Assembly: GCA_040752275.1 (NCBI GenBank)
Contig: JBFMFH010000007.1
Coordinates: 32,355-96,354 of the forward strand
DNA: 64,000 nt
Reading direction: 5' to 3'
DNA from: JBFMFH01 sp040752275
GTDB lineage: Bacteria > Acidobacteriota > Vicinamibacteria > Vicinamibacterales > JAKQTR01
The first letter of the stretch is position 1. Each line of letters begins with the position of its first letter. The notes under the pieces were generated by a model, which saw only the letters and a program-made list of their open reading frames with translations, searched no databases and had not been told where the DNA came from. A program made the translations under genes and the position numbers. Of the stretch, positions 17,159 through 24,849 are shown in pieces.

Positions 17159-17896
17159 TCACGCATCGGCTGAAAGGACCATGCGGAAGCAAGCGCCTCG
17201 ATCGTCGAGGCCAGGACCGTCCGACAACATCAGCGCGCCGCCGGCCGCCTCGACGAGCGTCCGAGCAACGCTCAGGCCGAGGCCCACGGTCGCGCCGGGA
17301 CGATTGGTCGTGAAGAACGGCATGAAGATCGCATCCCTGAGCTCGTCCGGAACGCCGGGGCCGTTGTCTGCCACCGACACGACGACTGAGCCCTTGCGCC
17401 GCACCGCGTCGATGGAGAGGCGGGGTCTGGGACGGCCGGTAAGGGCCTGCTCCGCGTTCAGGATCAGGTTCATGAGGGCCTGGCCAAGCGCCCGAGGGGT
17501 AATCGCCGCGACGGCGCCCGCGCCTTCCACGGCAACCTCATGGCCGATGCCGGCCCTCGAGAGATCGTAATCCCGGAGCGTCATCACCCGTTCAGCTACG
17601 TGAGCGACGTCGGTGCGGCCGGGACCGTCGTCTCCCTCTCTCCCCAACCAGGACAGGTGTTGGGTGATGACACTGGCTCTGAACGCCTGATCGGAGATGC
17701 GCTCCACGCGCCTTCCGACTTCGTCGGCGAGATGGGCTCGCTGTCCAAGAAGTTCGGCGTGGCTGCCGATCGCCTGGAGGATGTTGTTGAGCGAATGAAC
17801 CGTGCCACGCAGAACCGCGCCAACGAGCGCCGACCGGTTCAGGCGCTCGAGGTGCTCAGGTGAGAGCCCTGCGGGGGTAAGGGGTTTCCACTCCAA
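17159..17896 (-). CDS. Cytoplasmic histidine kinase, FlgS-like
   Basis: The 245-aa protein has no membrane segment. It shows a phospho-acceptor-like helix with His34 (TVHSLNNILQAIGSHAELLG). The ATPase domain has an N box (LGQALMNLILNAEQAL), G1 box (VADNGPGVPDELRDAIF) and G2 box (GLGLSVARTLVEAAGG). It is likely the partner of the NtrC-type regulator 1.2 kb away, forming a flagellar FlgS/FlgR-like pair; this pairing is inferred from position. The start appears to be TTG at 17896. Confidence 0.82.
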   Translation of the reverse strand: MEWKPLTPAGLSPEHLERLNRSALVGAVLRGTVHSLNNILQAIGSHAELLGQRAHLADEVGRRVERISDQAFRASVITQHLSWLGREGDDGPGRTDVAHVAERVMTLRDYDLSRAGIGHEVAVEGAGAVAAITPRALGQALMNLILNAEQALTGRPRPRLSIDAVRRKGSVVVSVADNGPGVPDELRDAIFMPFFTTNRPGATVGLGLSVARTLVEAAGGALMLSDGPGLDDRGACFRMVLSADA

Positions 17897-18321
17897 TGGC
17901 CGAACGTTCCCGCCTCGGAAACACCGAATCTACAGTCAGTGTCAAGCAAGATCAACGGGCAGTGCACGGAAGACGTCGCGCACGACCATCGGGAGGCGGG
18001 GGGATCCTAGATCAAGAAGGTCGTCTGCGTCCACAGCTTCTGACACCGCTGGACACCGCTGCTCCACACGGCTGTATGCCAGTCTGCGTCCACCGACGTG
18101 CAGGTGTCGCGGCAGCGTCAGGACCGGTGTCCCGCTACCGTGGAGCGTGGCATCAGTCCCGGCGCGCGGTGCCCGGATGGCAACGCGCGACGACCGCGAA
18201 TACGGGGAGTGTTCAGGGGAGCAGCGACGCAGTCAGCCCCGCGTCCCCGACGCAGCTCCCGCGTTGGGGTGGAGCCTGGATGCCCCGCCCGGGGAGGATG
18301 TCGCGAACCACGGTAACGGGA
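17897..18321. other. Non-coding spacer between kinase gene and BMC operon
   Basis: About 425 bases hold no ORF that I can support on either strand. The region upstream of the kinase should carry its promoter, but I see no clear sigma-70 or sigma-54 match. The spacer has several short G/C runs and ends at a palindrome near 18322. Confidence 0.4.
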
Positions 18322-18340
18322 CTCTAGAGCTGCTCTAGAG
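18322..18340. terminator. 19-base palindrome at the end of the BMC operon
   Basis: CTCTAGAGCTGCTCTAGAG is a perfect inverted repeat centred on one base. It overlaps the stop codon of the last eutN-like gene. It could form a hairpin with a 6-7 bp stem that ends BMC transcription, or serve as a protein site. No T-run is present. Confidence 0.35.
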
Positions 18341-18616
18341 CGGGATAGCCCTGGAGGTGACCTCGTCGATGATGCCGATGATGACGGAGCGCACGGGGGC
18401 CGTGGCCGAATCGAAGACCTGACGGGCGCTGTTGCCCTCGTCGACCACGAGGACGCGCTCGCCGACACCGGCGTCGACGACATCCACGGCGATGACGTAG
18501 TCGGCCAGCGCCGTGCCGTCAGGCGCTGTGCGCTCGACGACCATCAGCTTGCGGGCGTCGTAGAACGGATGGTTGATGGTGGAGGTGATGGTCCCCACCA
18601 CGCGGCCCAGGATCAT
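18335..18616 (-). CDS. BMC vertex protein, EutN/CcmL family (BMC-P), copy 1
   Basis: EutN/CcmL proteins are pentamers that close the vertices of microcompartment shells. The 93-aa product starts MILGRVVGTITSTINHPFYD, has the family core RKLMVVERTAPDG and VLVVDEGNSARQVF, and ends with IIGIIDEVT. The longest frame extends far upstream, but ATG 18616 gives the standard size and overlaps the next gene by four bases. It is the last gene of the BMC operon. Confidence 0.93.
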   Translation of the reverse strand: MILGRVVGTITSTINHPFYDARKLMVVERTAPDGTALADYVIAVDVVDAGVGERVLVVDEGNSARQVFDSATAPVRSVIIGIIDEVTSRAIPL

Positions 18617-18969
18617 GGCTTCGCCCCCGGGACTCGGCCCGTCGAGAAGCGGGATTCGGGATTCGGGGTTCCGCGACCGGTCCCCGATCCCCGGTCCACG
18701 GTCCCCGTATCGAACGTGTCCACAATCCCCACGATCGTGTGATCGACGGGAACGAACCACGGATCGAGCGCCAGCGCGGCCTCGCGCCCACCCTCGTAGT
18801 AGACCAGCTCGCCAGGCCCGGCCATGCGTGTCGCGTCGGCGGCCACCAGCGGTGCGCCCTTCGGATCTCCGCGCTTGTCGAGCGGCTGCACGAAGAGCAT
18901 GGGCACCCCCGATAGGCCCTCGTAGACGATGCACGGCACGACTTGGCCGATGACGCGGCCTAGCAGCAC
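18613..18969 (-). CDS. BMC vertex protein, EutN/CcmL family (BMC-P), copy 2
   Basis: The core (VLLGRVIGQVVPCIVYEGLS to HTIVGIVDTFDTG) is a EutN/CcmL pentamer subunit. The start is a GTG at 18969, giving 118 aa. The last 25 or so residues form a Gly/Arg/Pro tail translated from a heptanucleotide-repeat stretch (GGGATTC type, 18650-18705), so the repeat seems to have removed the original stop. It may be a less conserved vertex variant. Confidence 0.88.
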   Translation of the reverse strand: MLLGRVIGQVVPCIVYEGLSGVPMLFVQPLDKRGDPKGAPLVAADATRMAGPGELVYYEGGREAALALDPWFVPVDHTIVGIVDTFDTGTVDRGSGTGRGTPNPESRFSTGRVPGAKP

Positions 18970-18985
18970 CGCTTCGCCCCCGGGC

Positions 18986-19600
18986 TCATGACGCGACCTC
19001 ACCGTCGAGTTCCAGCACCTGCTGCGAGTCGAACCACGTGCTGGTCTCGACCTGGCGCAGCAGGGCTTCGTGCGGCGAAGGGATGATGCGCTGGCGGACC
19101 GACACGCCTGTTTCGTCGAGGAAGCGAAGGGCCACGTCCACCGCCGCCTGAATGTTGAACAAATCGCCCTGGTAGACGCTGATCCCCTTGCCGGACAGTC
19201 CGGCGTCCGCGAGGCGAATCTCGATGAGCTCGACCGGGGTGGCCTTCAGCGCAGCCTCGGCCGCTCGTACGTTGGACGCCACGGTGTCAGTCTCGATGAT
19301 CGCCAGCGCGCCGTCGCCGCCGACCTTCCTCACACCCACGATGGCCTCGTAGACCCTCGGGTGCACGTCCGCGAGCAGAATATGATCCAGCACGCTCTCG
19401 CCCCCGTGCTGCAGCCCCTCGGCCAACGACTCCTCGACCGACGCCGTCGTGCCGCCGATGAGCGTGATGTAGCGGCCGCGCGTGATGGTCCCGCACTTGA
19501 CGAAGGCGATCGGCGCCTTCTTCAGCATGGCGTCGGTCGCCGACATTCCCGCCGGAATCTCGCTGAACTCGATGACCGCAATGGCTGGGTGTTTCTTCAT
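18986..19600 (-). CDS. BMC tandem-domain shell protein (BMC-T)
   Basis: BMC-T proteins have two fused BMC domains and form pseudohexameric trimers in the shell facets. The 204-aa product has domain 1 (AIAVIEFSEIPAGMSATDAM, KKAPIAFVKCGTITRGRY) and domain 2 (ALAIIETDTVASNVRAAEAA, LKATPVELIEIRLADAGLSG). It resembles the T1-type trimer of the Haliangium ochraceum shell as I recall it. ATG 19600 overlaps the aldehyde dehydrogenase stop by one base. Confidence 0.93.
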   Translation of the reverse strand: MKKHPAIAVIEFSEIPAGMSATDAMLKKAPIAFVKCGTITRGRYITLIGGTTASVEESLAEGLQHGGESVLDHILLADVHPRVYEAIVGVRKVGGDGALAIIETDTVASNVRAAEAALKATPVELIEIRLADAGLSGKGISVYQGDLFNIQAAVDVALRFLDETGVSVRQRIIPSPHEALLRQVETSTWFDSQQVLELDGEVAS

Positions 19601-21033
19601 CACGTGATCCTGAAGTGGTCGACCAGGACACACCGGCGCCAGCGCGAGAACTGGCGGGGGCCGGTCAGGCCCTCACCTGTCGGACTGGCAATGGTGAACG
19701 AGCAATAGCCCTCCCCGGCGAGCCCGAGACCGGCCTGCGACCGGCCGTTCTTGACGAAGATGCTGCAGTCGCACGCCTTCGCCATCCGGCTCAGCCTGTC
19801 GAGGTGCGTGGAGTGCATCACGGCCGTGTGCCGGTTGCCGCCCTCCATCTCGATGGCGAGATCGATCGCCCGGTCGGCCGTCGGCACGCGGCAGATCGGG
19901 AGAATAGGCATCATCTGTTCGCTCCACAGGAGCGGGTGCGCTTCGTCGACCTCGGCGATGGCCAGCCGCGTCGAGGGGGGAACGCTCATGCCGATCTTCG
20001 ACAGGATGACCGCGACGTCCTTGCCAATGAAGTCGTGGTTCATCGCCCCGCGGCCGCGCGGACCGGGACGTGTCGCGAACACCAGATTCTCGACCTGGCG
20101 GAGCCGCGTGCCGTCCAGAAGCACCGCCCCCTGGCCGGCCATCGACTGGACGAGCCGATCGGCCACGCTGTCCACGACCAGCACTTCCTTCTCGTCCACG
20201 CAGATGATGTTGTTGTCCGTCGACGCCCCGAGGAGGATGTCGCGGGCGGCCTTCTCGATGTGCGCGGTTTCGTCGACGACCGCGGGCGGGTTGCCGGGCC
20301 CGGCACAGATCGCCCGCTTGCCGCTGGCCATGGCCGCCCTCACCACGGCGCCGCCGCCCGTCACGACGAGGAGCCGAATTCCCGGGTGGCGCATCACCTC
20401 CTGCGCCTGTTCGATGGACGGATTCGACAAACAGGTGACGGCGTTTGGAGGGCCTCCAGCTCCCGTGATGGCCTTGTTGATCAGCGCGACCGTCTCCGCG
20501 GAACACCGTTTCGCCAGCGGATGCACGCAGAACACGACCGTGTTGCCGGCCGCCAGCATGCCGATGGCGTTGCAGATAATCGTGGACGTGGGATTCGTGG
20601 ACGGGGTGATGGCTCCGATGACTCCGAAAGGCGCGGGCTCCATCAGCGTCAGGCCGTGATCGCCGGTGACCGACTCGGGGTACAGTTCCTCGAGGCCCGG
20701 CGTCTTCTCCGTCACGAGACGGTTCTTGACGACCTTGTCCTCGTCGCGTCCGAGGCCGGTTTCGTTCCGAGCGCTTCGGGCGAGCACCTCGGCGTTCGCC
20801 ATCAGGGTGTCGCGAACGGCGGCAATGATGGCGGCCCTGGCCTTGAGAGGCAACCCGACGAACACGGGCTGCGCGGCTTCAGCGGCGCGGACCGCCTCGT
20901 CGACCGTCGCGTAAATGCCCGCAAAACCGCGCGCCGTTGCGCCGGTCGGCCGGCCCGCCGGAGCGCCGTTCCCCATATTGCGGGCGATCTTCTGCGCGAT
21001 TGCTTCGATGTCACGGTCCGTCAGACGCGTCAT
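19600..21033 (-). CDS. CoA-acylating aldehyde dehydrogenase of the BMC (PduP/EutE-like)
   Basis: This enzyme oxidises the aldehyde made inside the compartment to acyl-CoA with NAD. The 477-aa product has catalytic Cys278 in NNIICVDEKEV and family motifs ITPSTNPTSTIICNAIGML and GGNRHTAVMHST. An N-terminal amphipathic helix (TDRDIEAIAQKIARNMG) joined by a Gly/Pro/Ala linker looks like an encapsulation peptide. With DeoC in the same operon, acetaldehyde to acetyl-CoA is the likely reaction. No alcohol dehydrogenase or phosphotransacylase gene is in this operon. Confidence 0.93.
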   Translation of the reverse strand: MTRLTDRDIEAIAQKIARNMGNGAPAGRPTGATARGFAGIYATVDEAVRAAEAAQPVFVGLPLKARAAIIAAVRDTLMANAEVLARSARNETGLGRDEDKVVKNRLVTEKTPGLEELYPESVTGDHGLTLMEPAPFGVIGAITPSTNPTSTIICNAIGMLAAGNTVVFCVHPLAKRCSAETVALINKAITGAGGPPNAVTCLSNPSIEQAQEVMRHPGIRLLVVTGGGAVVRAAMASGKRAICAGPGNPPAVVDETAHIEKAARDILLGASTDNNIICVDEKEVLVVDSVADRLVQSMAGQGAVLLDGTRLRQVENLVFATRPGPRGRGAMNHDFIGKDVAVILSKIGMSVPPSTRLAIAEVDEAHPLLWSEQMMPILPICRVPTADRAIDLAIEMEGGNRHTAVMHSTHLDRLSRMAKACDCSIFVKNGRSQAGLGLAGEGYCSFTIASPTGEGLTGPRQFSRWRRCVLVDHFRIT

Positions 21034-21040
21034 CGGTCAT

Positions 21041-21175
21041 GCCCACTGGGAATCACGGATTTCGGATTGCGGATTGGGGATTGCGGATTGCATCTCGAAT
21101 CCCGTCTCCCGAACCCCGAATCCCGTTGCTCCTTGTACGGGGGTCAACTGGTCCCCGGTCCCAGGTCCCCCGCCC
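21041..21175. repeat. Heptanucleotide-type repeat spacer after a eutN stop
   Basis: The spacer has degenerate GGATTGC/GGATTGG units (21057-21090) and CCCGAAT/CCCGTCT/CCGAACC units (21098-21125), then GTCCCCGG-like units to the eutN stop. It lies between the aldehyde dehydrogenase and eutN copy 3. No coding sequence is supported. Confidence 0.6.
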
Positions 21176-21463
21176 CTACTTCTTGTACTTGGTCTCCCCG
21201 CCAATACTCCACGTATCCACGATAGCCATGATGACGGCATCAACGGGACGCTTGTCCGTCATCGTCGTCTGTCGTGCCGAGCTGCCGCTCGCCACCAGGA
21301 CGTACTCGTCAGGCCCGACGCCGACCGCGTCGGCGGCCACGAGGAAGCCGCCCGACTCCCGGCCCTCGGTGTCGACCTGGCGCACGAGGAGGAGCTTGAG
21401 CCCGTCGAGGCTCTGCTCCTTGCGCGTCGCAACAACCGTTCCCACCACTTTGCCCAGTTGCAT
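21176..21463 (-). CDS. BMC vertex protein, EutN/CcmL family (BMC-P), copy 3
   Basis: The 95-aa product starts MQLGKVVGTVVATRKEQSLD and continues with the EutN core GLKLLLVRQVDTEG, VLVASGSSARQTT and VIMAIVDTWSIGG, making it a vertex pentamer subunit. ATG 21463 is preferred over 21475 because it matches the family N-terminus. Three different vertex genes in one operon match the pattern of Haliangium-like shells. Confidence 0.94.
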   Translation of the reverse strand: MQLGKVVGTVVATRKEQSLDGLKLLLVRQVDTEGRESGGFLVAADAVGVGPDEYVLVASGSSARQTTMTDKRPVDAVIMAIVDTWSIGGETKYKK

Positions 21464-21569
21464 GAGGCGCTCCACGAGGCGCGCTCGACCAACCTCCGCC
21501 GTCTAGAGCCTCGGCCGGCAAGCTGAGCGCGCCCTCCCCACTCCGCCGAACCGATGTAGGAAGGACGGT

Positions 21570-21603
21570 CCGTTCCCTGATCCCCGTTCCCTGATCCCCG
21601 TTC
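21570..21603. repeat. Short repeat spacer after the BMC-H stop
   Basis: Two near-identical units of GTTCCCTGATCCCC lie directly 3' of the BMC-H gene in its transcript. This is the same type of C/G-rich short tandem unit as in the other BMC spacers. Confidence 0.45.
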
Positions 21604-21900
21604 TTACCCCTGCCCCGCCTGCTCCGCGCGTCCGAGCGGCATCACGACATCGACATTCACGTGCGGCCGCGCGATGACGTGCACCGCAACAACCTCGCCG
21701 ACGCGGCCAGCAGCCGTCTGGCCCGCGTCGATGGCGGCCTTGACTGCGGCGACGTCGCCGCGCACGATCATGGACACATACCCGCCGCCGGTCTTTTCGT
21801 ACGACACCAATTCGACCTTTGCCGCCTTCACTGCCGCGTCGGCGGCTTCCACCACCGCCGGGAACGACCGGCACTCAATCATCCCTAGGGCTTCTGTCAT
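21604..21900 (-). CDS. BMC hexameric shell protein (BMC-H)
   Basis: BMC-H proteins form the hexagonal tiles of microcompartment facets. The 98-aa product has the standard single BMC domain: ALGMIECRSFPAVVEAADAA, AAKVELVSYEKTGGGYVSMI and VAVHVIARPH. It is the only BMC-H gene here, so it probably supplies most of the shell surface. Confidence 0.96.
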   Translation of the reverse strand: MTEALGMIECRSFPAVVEAADAAVKAAKVELVSYEKTGGGYVSMIVRGDVAAVKAAIDAGQTAAGRVGEVVAVHVIARPHVNVDVVMPLGRAEQAGQG

Positions 21901-22023
21901 GGGTTGGCTCCCTGTTGCACGTTGACGCCCGGACCCGGAACGCCTGGCTGTGACCCACCTGGCTTGGACCCGGTCTTTCCGCCGCCGAGTAGAAGCGCGC
22001 GCGCGTTCAGCGCGCGACGGTCC

Positions 22024-22059
<36 letters not shown>

Positions 22060-22065
22060 CTGGCG

Positions 22066-22698
22066 CTACTCTCCTCGCCTGCCCGCAGCCCTTCCCGTCA
22101 CACTCTCGATGGCCTGCTCCGCCGCCCGCCAGGCCACGTCGATGTCCCGTTCTTCGCCCCCAAGATACACCCGGCCGAAGCTGCCGAACGCGCGAACTTC
22201 GAGAATGTTGATGTGGGCGGCCTTCTCGGCCTCGTTGGCCGCCAGTGCCGCATAGCCCGCGGGGGCCACCTCCATGACGTAGAGCGTCTGGCCGGGCATG
22301 ATCATGTCGCCATGCCGGGTCCGGTTGATGAGCTGCGTGTGGTACGGAGAAATGTTGCGGATGACCTGCCGCGACACGAGCTCCGGCTTGACCCTGTCCT
22401 CCTCACGCAGGTCCAGAGCCTGGAGGATGGCGCGGCCGGCGGCTCGCACGTCGGCCTGCGACTCGGAGTGGATCTCGAGCATCCCGTAGAGACGTTCGAT
22501 GATGAGCATGCCCGGCTTGACGTTCGTGGCCTTGAGGGCCACGTCCGTCACGTGCATGATGTCCATGCCGGGCGCGATTTCCACGAACAGCGACGCTTCT
22601 CCTGGCGTCGGCAGGAACCCCTGAGCCACCGTCCCGAGAAAGGACGCGTATTGCGGTTGCAGGCTATCCAGGAAGACGTAACACCGAAGTTCGGCCAT
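22066..22698 (-). CDS. BMC trimeric shell protein, permuted stacking type (BMC-T)
   Basis: The 210-aa product starts MAELRCYVFLDSLQPQYASF and contains FLPTPGEASLFVEIAPGMDI, ALKATNVKPGMLIIERLYG and VAPAGYAALAANEAEKAAHI. This fits the two-domain circularly permuted trimers (CsoS1D-like), some of which stack into double layers with a gated pore, such as the T2/T3 proteins of the Haliangium shell. It would be the metabolite gate for larger substrates and cofactors. Confidence 0.9.
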   Translation of the reverse strand: MAELRCYVFLDSLQPQYASFLGTVAQGFLPTPGEASLFVEIAPGMDIMHVTDVALKATNVKPGMLIIERLYGMLEIHSESQADVRAAGRAILQALDLREEDRVKPELVSRQVIRNISPYHTQLINRTRHGDMIMPGQTLYVMEVAPAGYAALAANEAEKAAHINILEVRAFGSFGRVYLGGEERDIDVAWRAAEQAIESVTGRAAGRRGE

Positions 22699-22724
22699 GG
22701 TCGACGCTCCGCGGCGGGGCCGCG

Positions 22725-23978
22725 CTATCTGTCCATTCCGGCGCGTCTCCGCGCCTCCTGGAGAATCTTCACGGTGGCACTGGCGCCGATTCGCGTGGCT
22801 CCGGCCCTGATCATCCTCACCGCGTCGTCATAGGTCCGGATGCCTCCGGCAGCCTTGACACCCAGCTTCCTCCGGGCCACGGTCTTTGCCATTAGGGCGA
22901 CATCCTCGGCGGTCGCGCCGCCCGAGGCGAAGCCGGTCGACGTCTTCACGTAGTCGGCTCCCGCCTTCATGCTCAACTCGCAGGCCTTCACCTTCTCCTC
23001 GTCAGTGAGCAGCGCGTTCTCGAAGATGACCTTCGACAGGGCCCGGCCGTCCTTGCAGGCTTCGACCACGGCCCGGATGTCTCGCAACACGAGCGCGTCG
23101 TCCTTGCCCTTGAGCGCGCCAATGTTGATCACCATGTCGATCTCGCCGGCTCCCTCCCGCAGCGCCTTGCGCGCCTCGAGCGCCTTGATCTCCGGCGACT
23201 GCGCACCCAGTGGGAATCCGACGACCGCGCAGACCTTGATGGGCGTCCCCCGAAGGAGTGCCTTGGCCTGACGCACATAGGTCGGGTTCACGCAGACGGA
23301 ATAGAAGCCGTGGTCACGTGCCTCCTGGCAGAGCTTCTCGATATCCGCTTGCGTGGCTTCGGGCTTGAGCAGTGTGTGGTCGACCATCCGTGCCAGCTCG
23401 ACGGGCCCGATGCCGGGTTCCTCGGGTGGTGTCGATTGCTGCTGCAGGAGCTGGCGGACCCGGTCGGCGATCCGCTGCAGATCCTCCTCTGACAGGTCAA
23501 GTCCGGCCTCATCCAACGCTGCCATGCCCTCCCTCTCAATCTCCCGAATCAGGTCGACTCTCCGCCGATGCCGCTTCGCCGTGCACGATGCCGCCAGGAA
23601 CGTCTCGACGATGAGACGGGCCTCGTCGGCGTTGACCTGGCCAGACCCCAGCGTGAGGACATTCGCGTCGTTGTGTTCCCGGGCGTTGCGCGCGAGGGCC
23701 TCGTTGTAGCAGGCTGCCGCGAGCACGCCGGGCACCTTGTTCGCCGCCATTGCCGACCCGATGCCGGCTCCGTCCACAACGATGCCGACGTCACAGGCGT
23801 GGGACGCCACCAGGCGGGCCACCGCCCCGGCGAAGACCGGGTAGTCGACCGCATCGACGGTGTGGGTGCCGCAATCGGTGACCGAATGGCCGAGACCACT
23901 CAAGTGATTGAGCAAGAACGACTTGAGCTCGTATCCGCCGTGATCGGCCCCGATCGCGATGCGCAACGCCTGCACCAT
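22725..23978 (-). CDS. RpiB-DeoC fusion: ribose-5-phosphate isomerase B domain plus deoxyribose-phosphate aldolase
   Basis: The 417-aa protein has an RpiB-like domain (residues about 5-150), a helical linker (about 155-185, SEEDLQRIADRVRQLLQQQ) and a DeoC domain (about 190-417). DeoC splits 2-deoxyribose-5-phosphate to acetaldehyde and glyceraldehyde-3-phosphate; its Schiff-base Lys345 (ADYVKTSTGF), Lys375 (VKAAGGIRT) and EIDMVINIG motif are present. In the RpiB part GADHGGYELK and His102 (REHNDAN) are kept, but the catalytic Cys position is Asp69 (VVDGAGIG). The linker resembles an encapsulation peptide. It heads the BMC operon and probably supplies the aldehyde. Confidence 0.93.
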   Translation of the reverse strand: MVQALRIAIGADHGGYELKSFLLNHLSGLGHSVTDCGTHTVDAVDYPVFAGAVARLVASHACDVGIVVDGAGIGSAMAANKVPGVLAAACYNEALARNAREHNDANVLTLGSGQVNADEARLIVETFLAASCTAKRHRRRVDLIREIEREGMAALDEAGLDLSEEDLQRIADRVRQLLQQQSTPPEEPGIGPVELARMVDHTLLKPEATQADIEKLCQEARDHGFYSVCVNPTYVRQAKALLRGTPIKVCAVVGFPLGAQSPEIKALEARKALREGAGEIDMVINIGALKGKDDALVLRDIRAVVEACKDGRALSKVIFENALLTDEEKVKACELSMKAGADYVKTSTGFASGGATAEDVALMAKTVARRKLGVKAAGGIRTYDDAVRMIRAGATRIGASATVKILQEARRRAGMDR

Positions 23979-24105
23979 GCCTCTGTCTATGCTTGTCGGC
24001 TCTCAGGACTGCCAAGAATAGCACGGGGCTGCACGCCGGGGGCGGGACCGGGCGGCCTCGGTGGCCCCGCGAAGCCCCGCTCGGGGTCGGTGCCTTGCGG
24101 GTGAG

Positions 24106-24639
24106 CTACCAGCGGCTGATCGAGGCGAGGCTGCGGCCGAAGTCCGGCAGCACCACTGACACGAGCGGGTCCGCGCGTGCGAACGTTCGGCGCTTCACGT
24201 TGCCGGCCCGCTCGAGGCACAGCACCTGAACACTCCGGTCGATCTGGTGCACCAGCCAAGCCTCGGTGACGCCATGCTCGGCGAACCAGGACAGACGTTC
24301 GCCGAGGTCTCCAATGCGCGGGCGGGGCGACAGGACTTCGATCACCAGGTCCGGCGCGCCCCAGATGCAGTCGTGAACGATCGATGCCCGTCGTGCGGAC
24401 ACGAAGACGAGATCCGGCTGTACGATCAGGTGCCGGCGCGAATCAAGGATGACGTCCACCGGCGCGAGAATCACTTCGCCGAGGCCCGACGCCTGCACGT
24501 GTGCGTCGAGGGCCTTGAACAGGTCGCCCACAAGGCGCTGGTGCCGCACGGTCGGCGCTTCCGCGACACGAAGCTCACCATAGATCAGCTCATGCGGCGT
24601 GAGCATCTCCGGCGTCCGCAGGTACTCAGTGGTCGTCAT
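24106..24639 (-). CDS. Uma2 family (DUF820) putative endonuclease
   Basis: Uma2/DUF820 proteins have a PD-(D/E)XK nuclease-like fold and are abundant in a few phyla; their role is unclear. The 177-aa product shows the family path: YELIYGELRVAEAP-like start (ELIYGELRVAEAPTVRHQRL), VQPDLVFVSA, APDLVIEVLSPRPR and LSWFAEHGVTEAWLVHQID. ATG 24639 gives the expected length. It is a single gene between the BMC operon and the creatininase-RidA gene, on the same strand. Confidence 0.85.
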   Translation of the reverse strand: MTTTEYLRTPEMLTPHELIYGELRVAEAPTVRHQRLVGDLFKALDAHVQASGLGEVILAPVDVILDSRRHLIVQPDLVFVSARRASIVHDCIWGAPDLVIEVLSPRPRIGDLGERLSWFAEHGVTEAWLVHQIDRSVQVLCLERAGNVKRRTFARADPLVSVVLPDFGRSLASISRW

Positions 24640-24849
24640 GGTTGTGCTCCGGCTCTTCCGAGTCGAGGCCGACGAGGCGCAGCTTTCCATGGCAAGCTCT
24701 CCTTTCCGCCGACCTCCGACGACGATGCCATCGTCTGGCTGGGAACGCAAGGGAAGATCCGTGCCAGTGCCGCGTTCGTGTGGATAGAGCCATTTCGCTT
24801 GGAGCTGTGGAGGGACGCCGGACAGGGCCCGGCGTCCTTCTCCCGTAAC

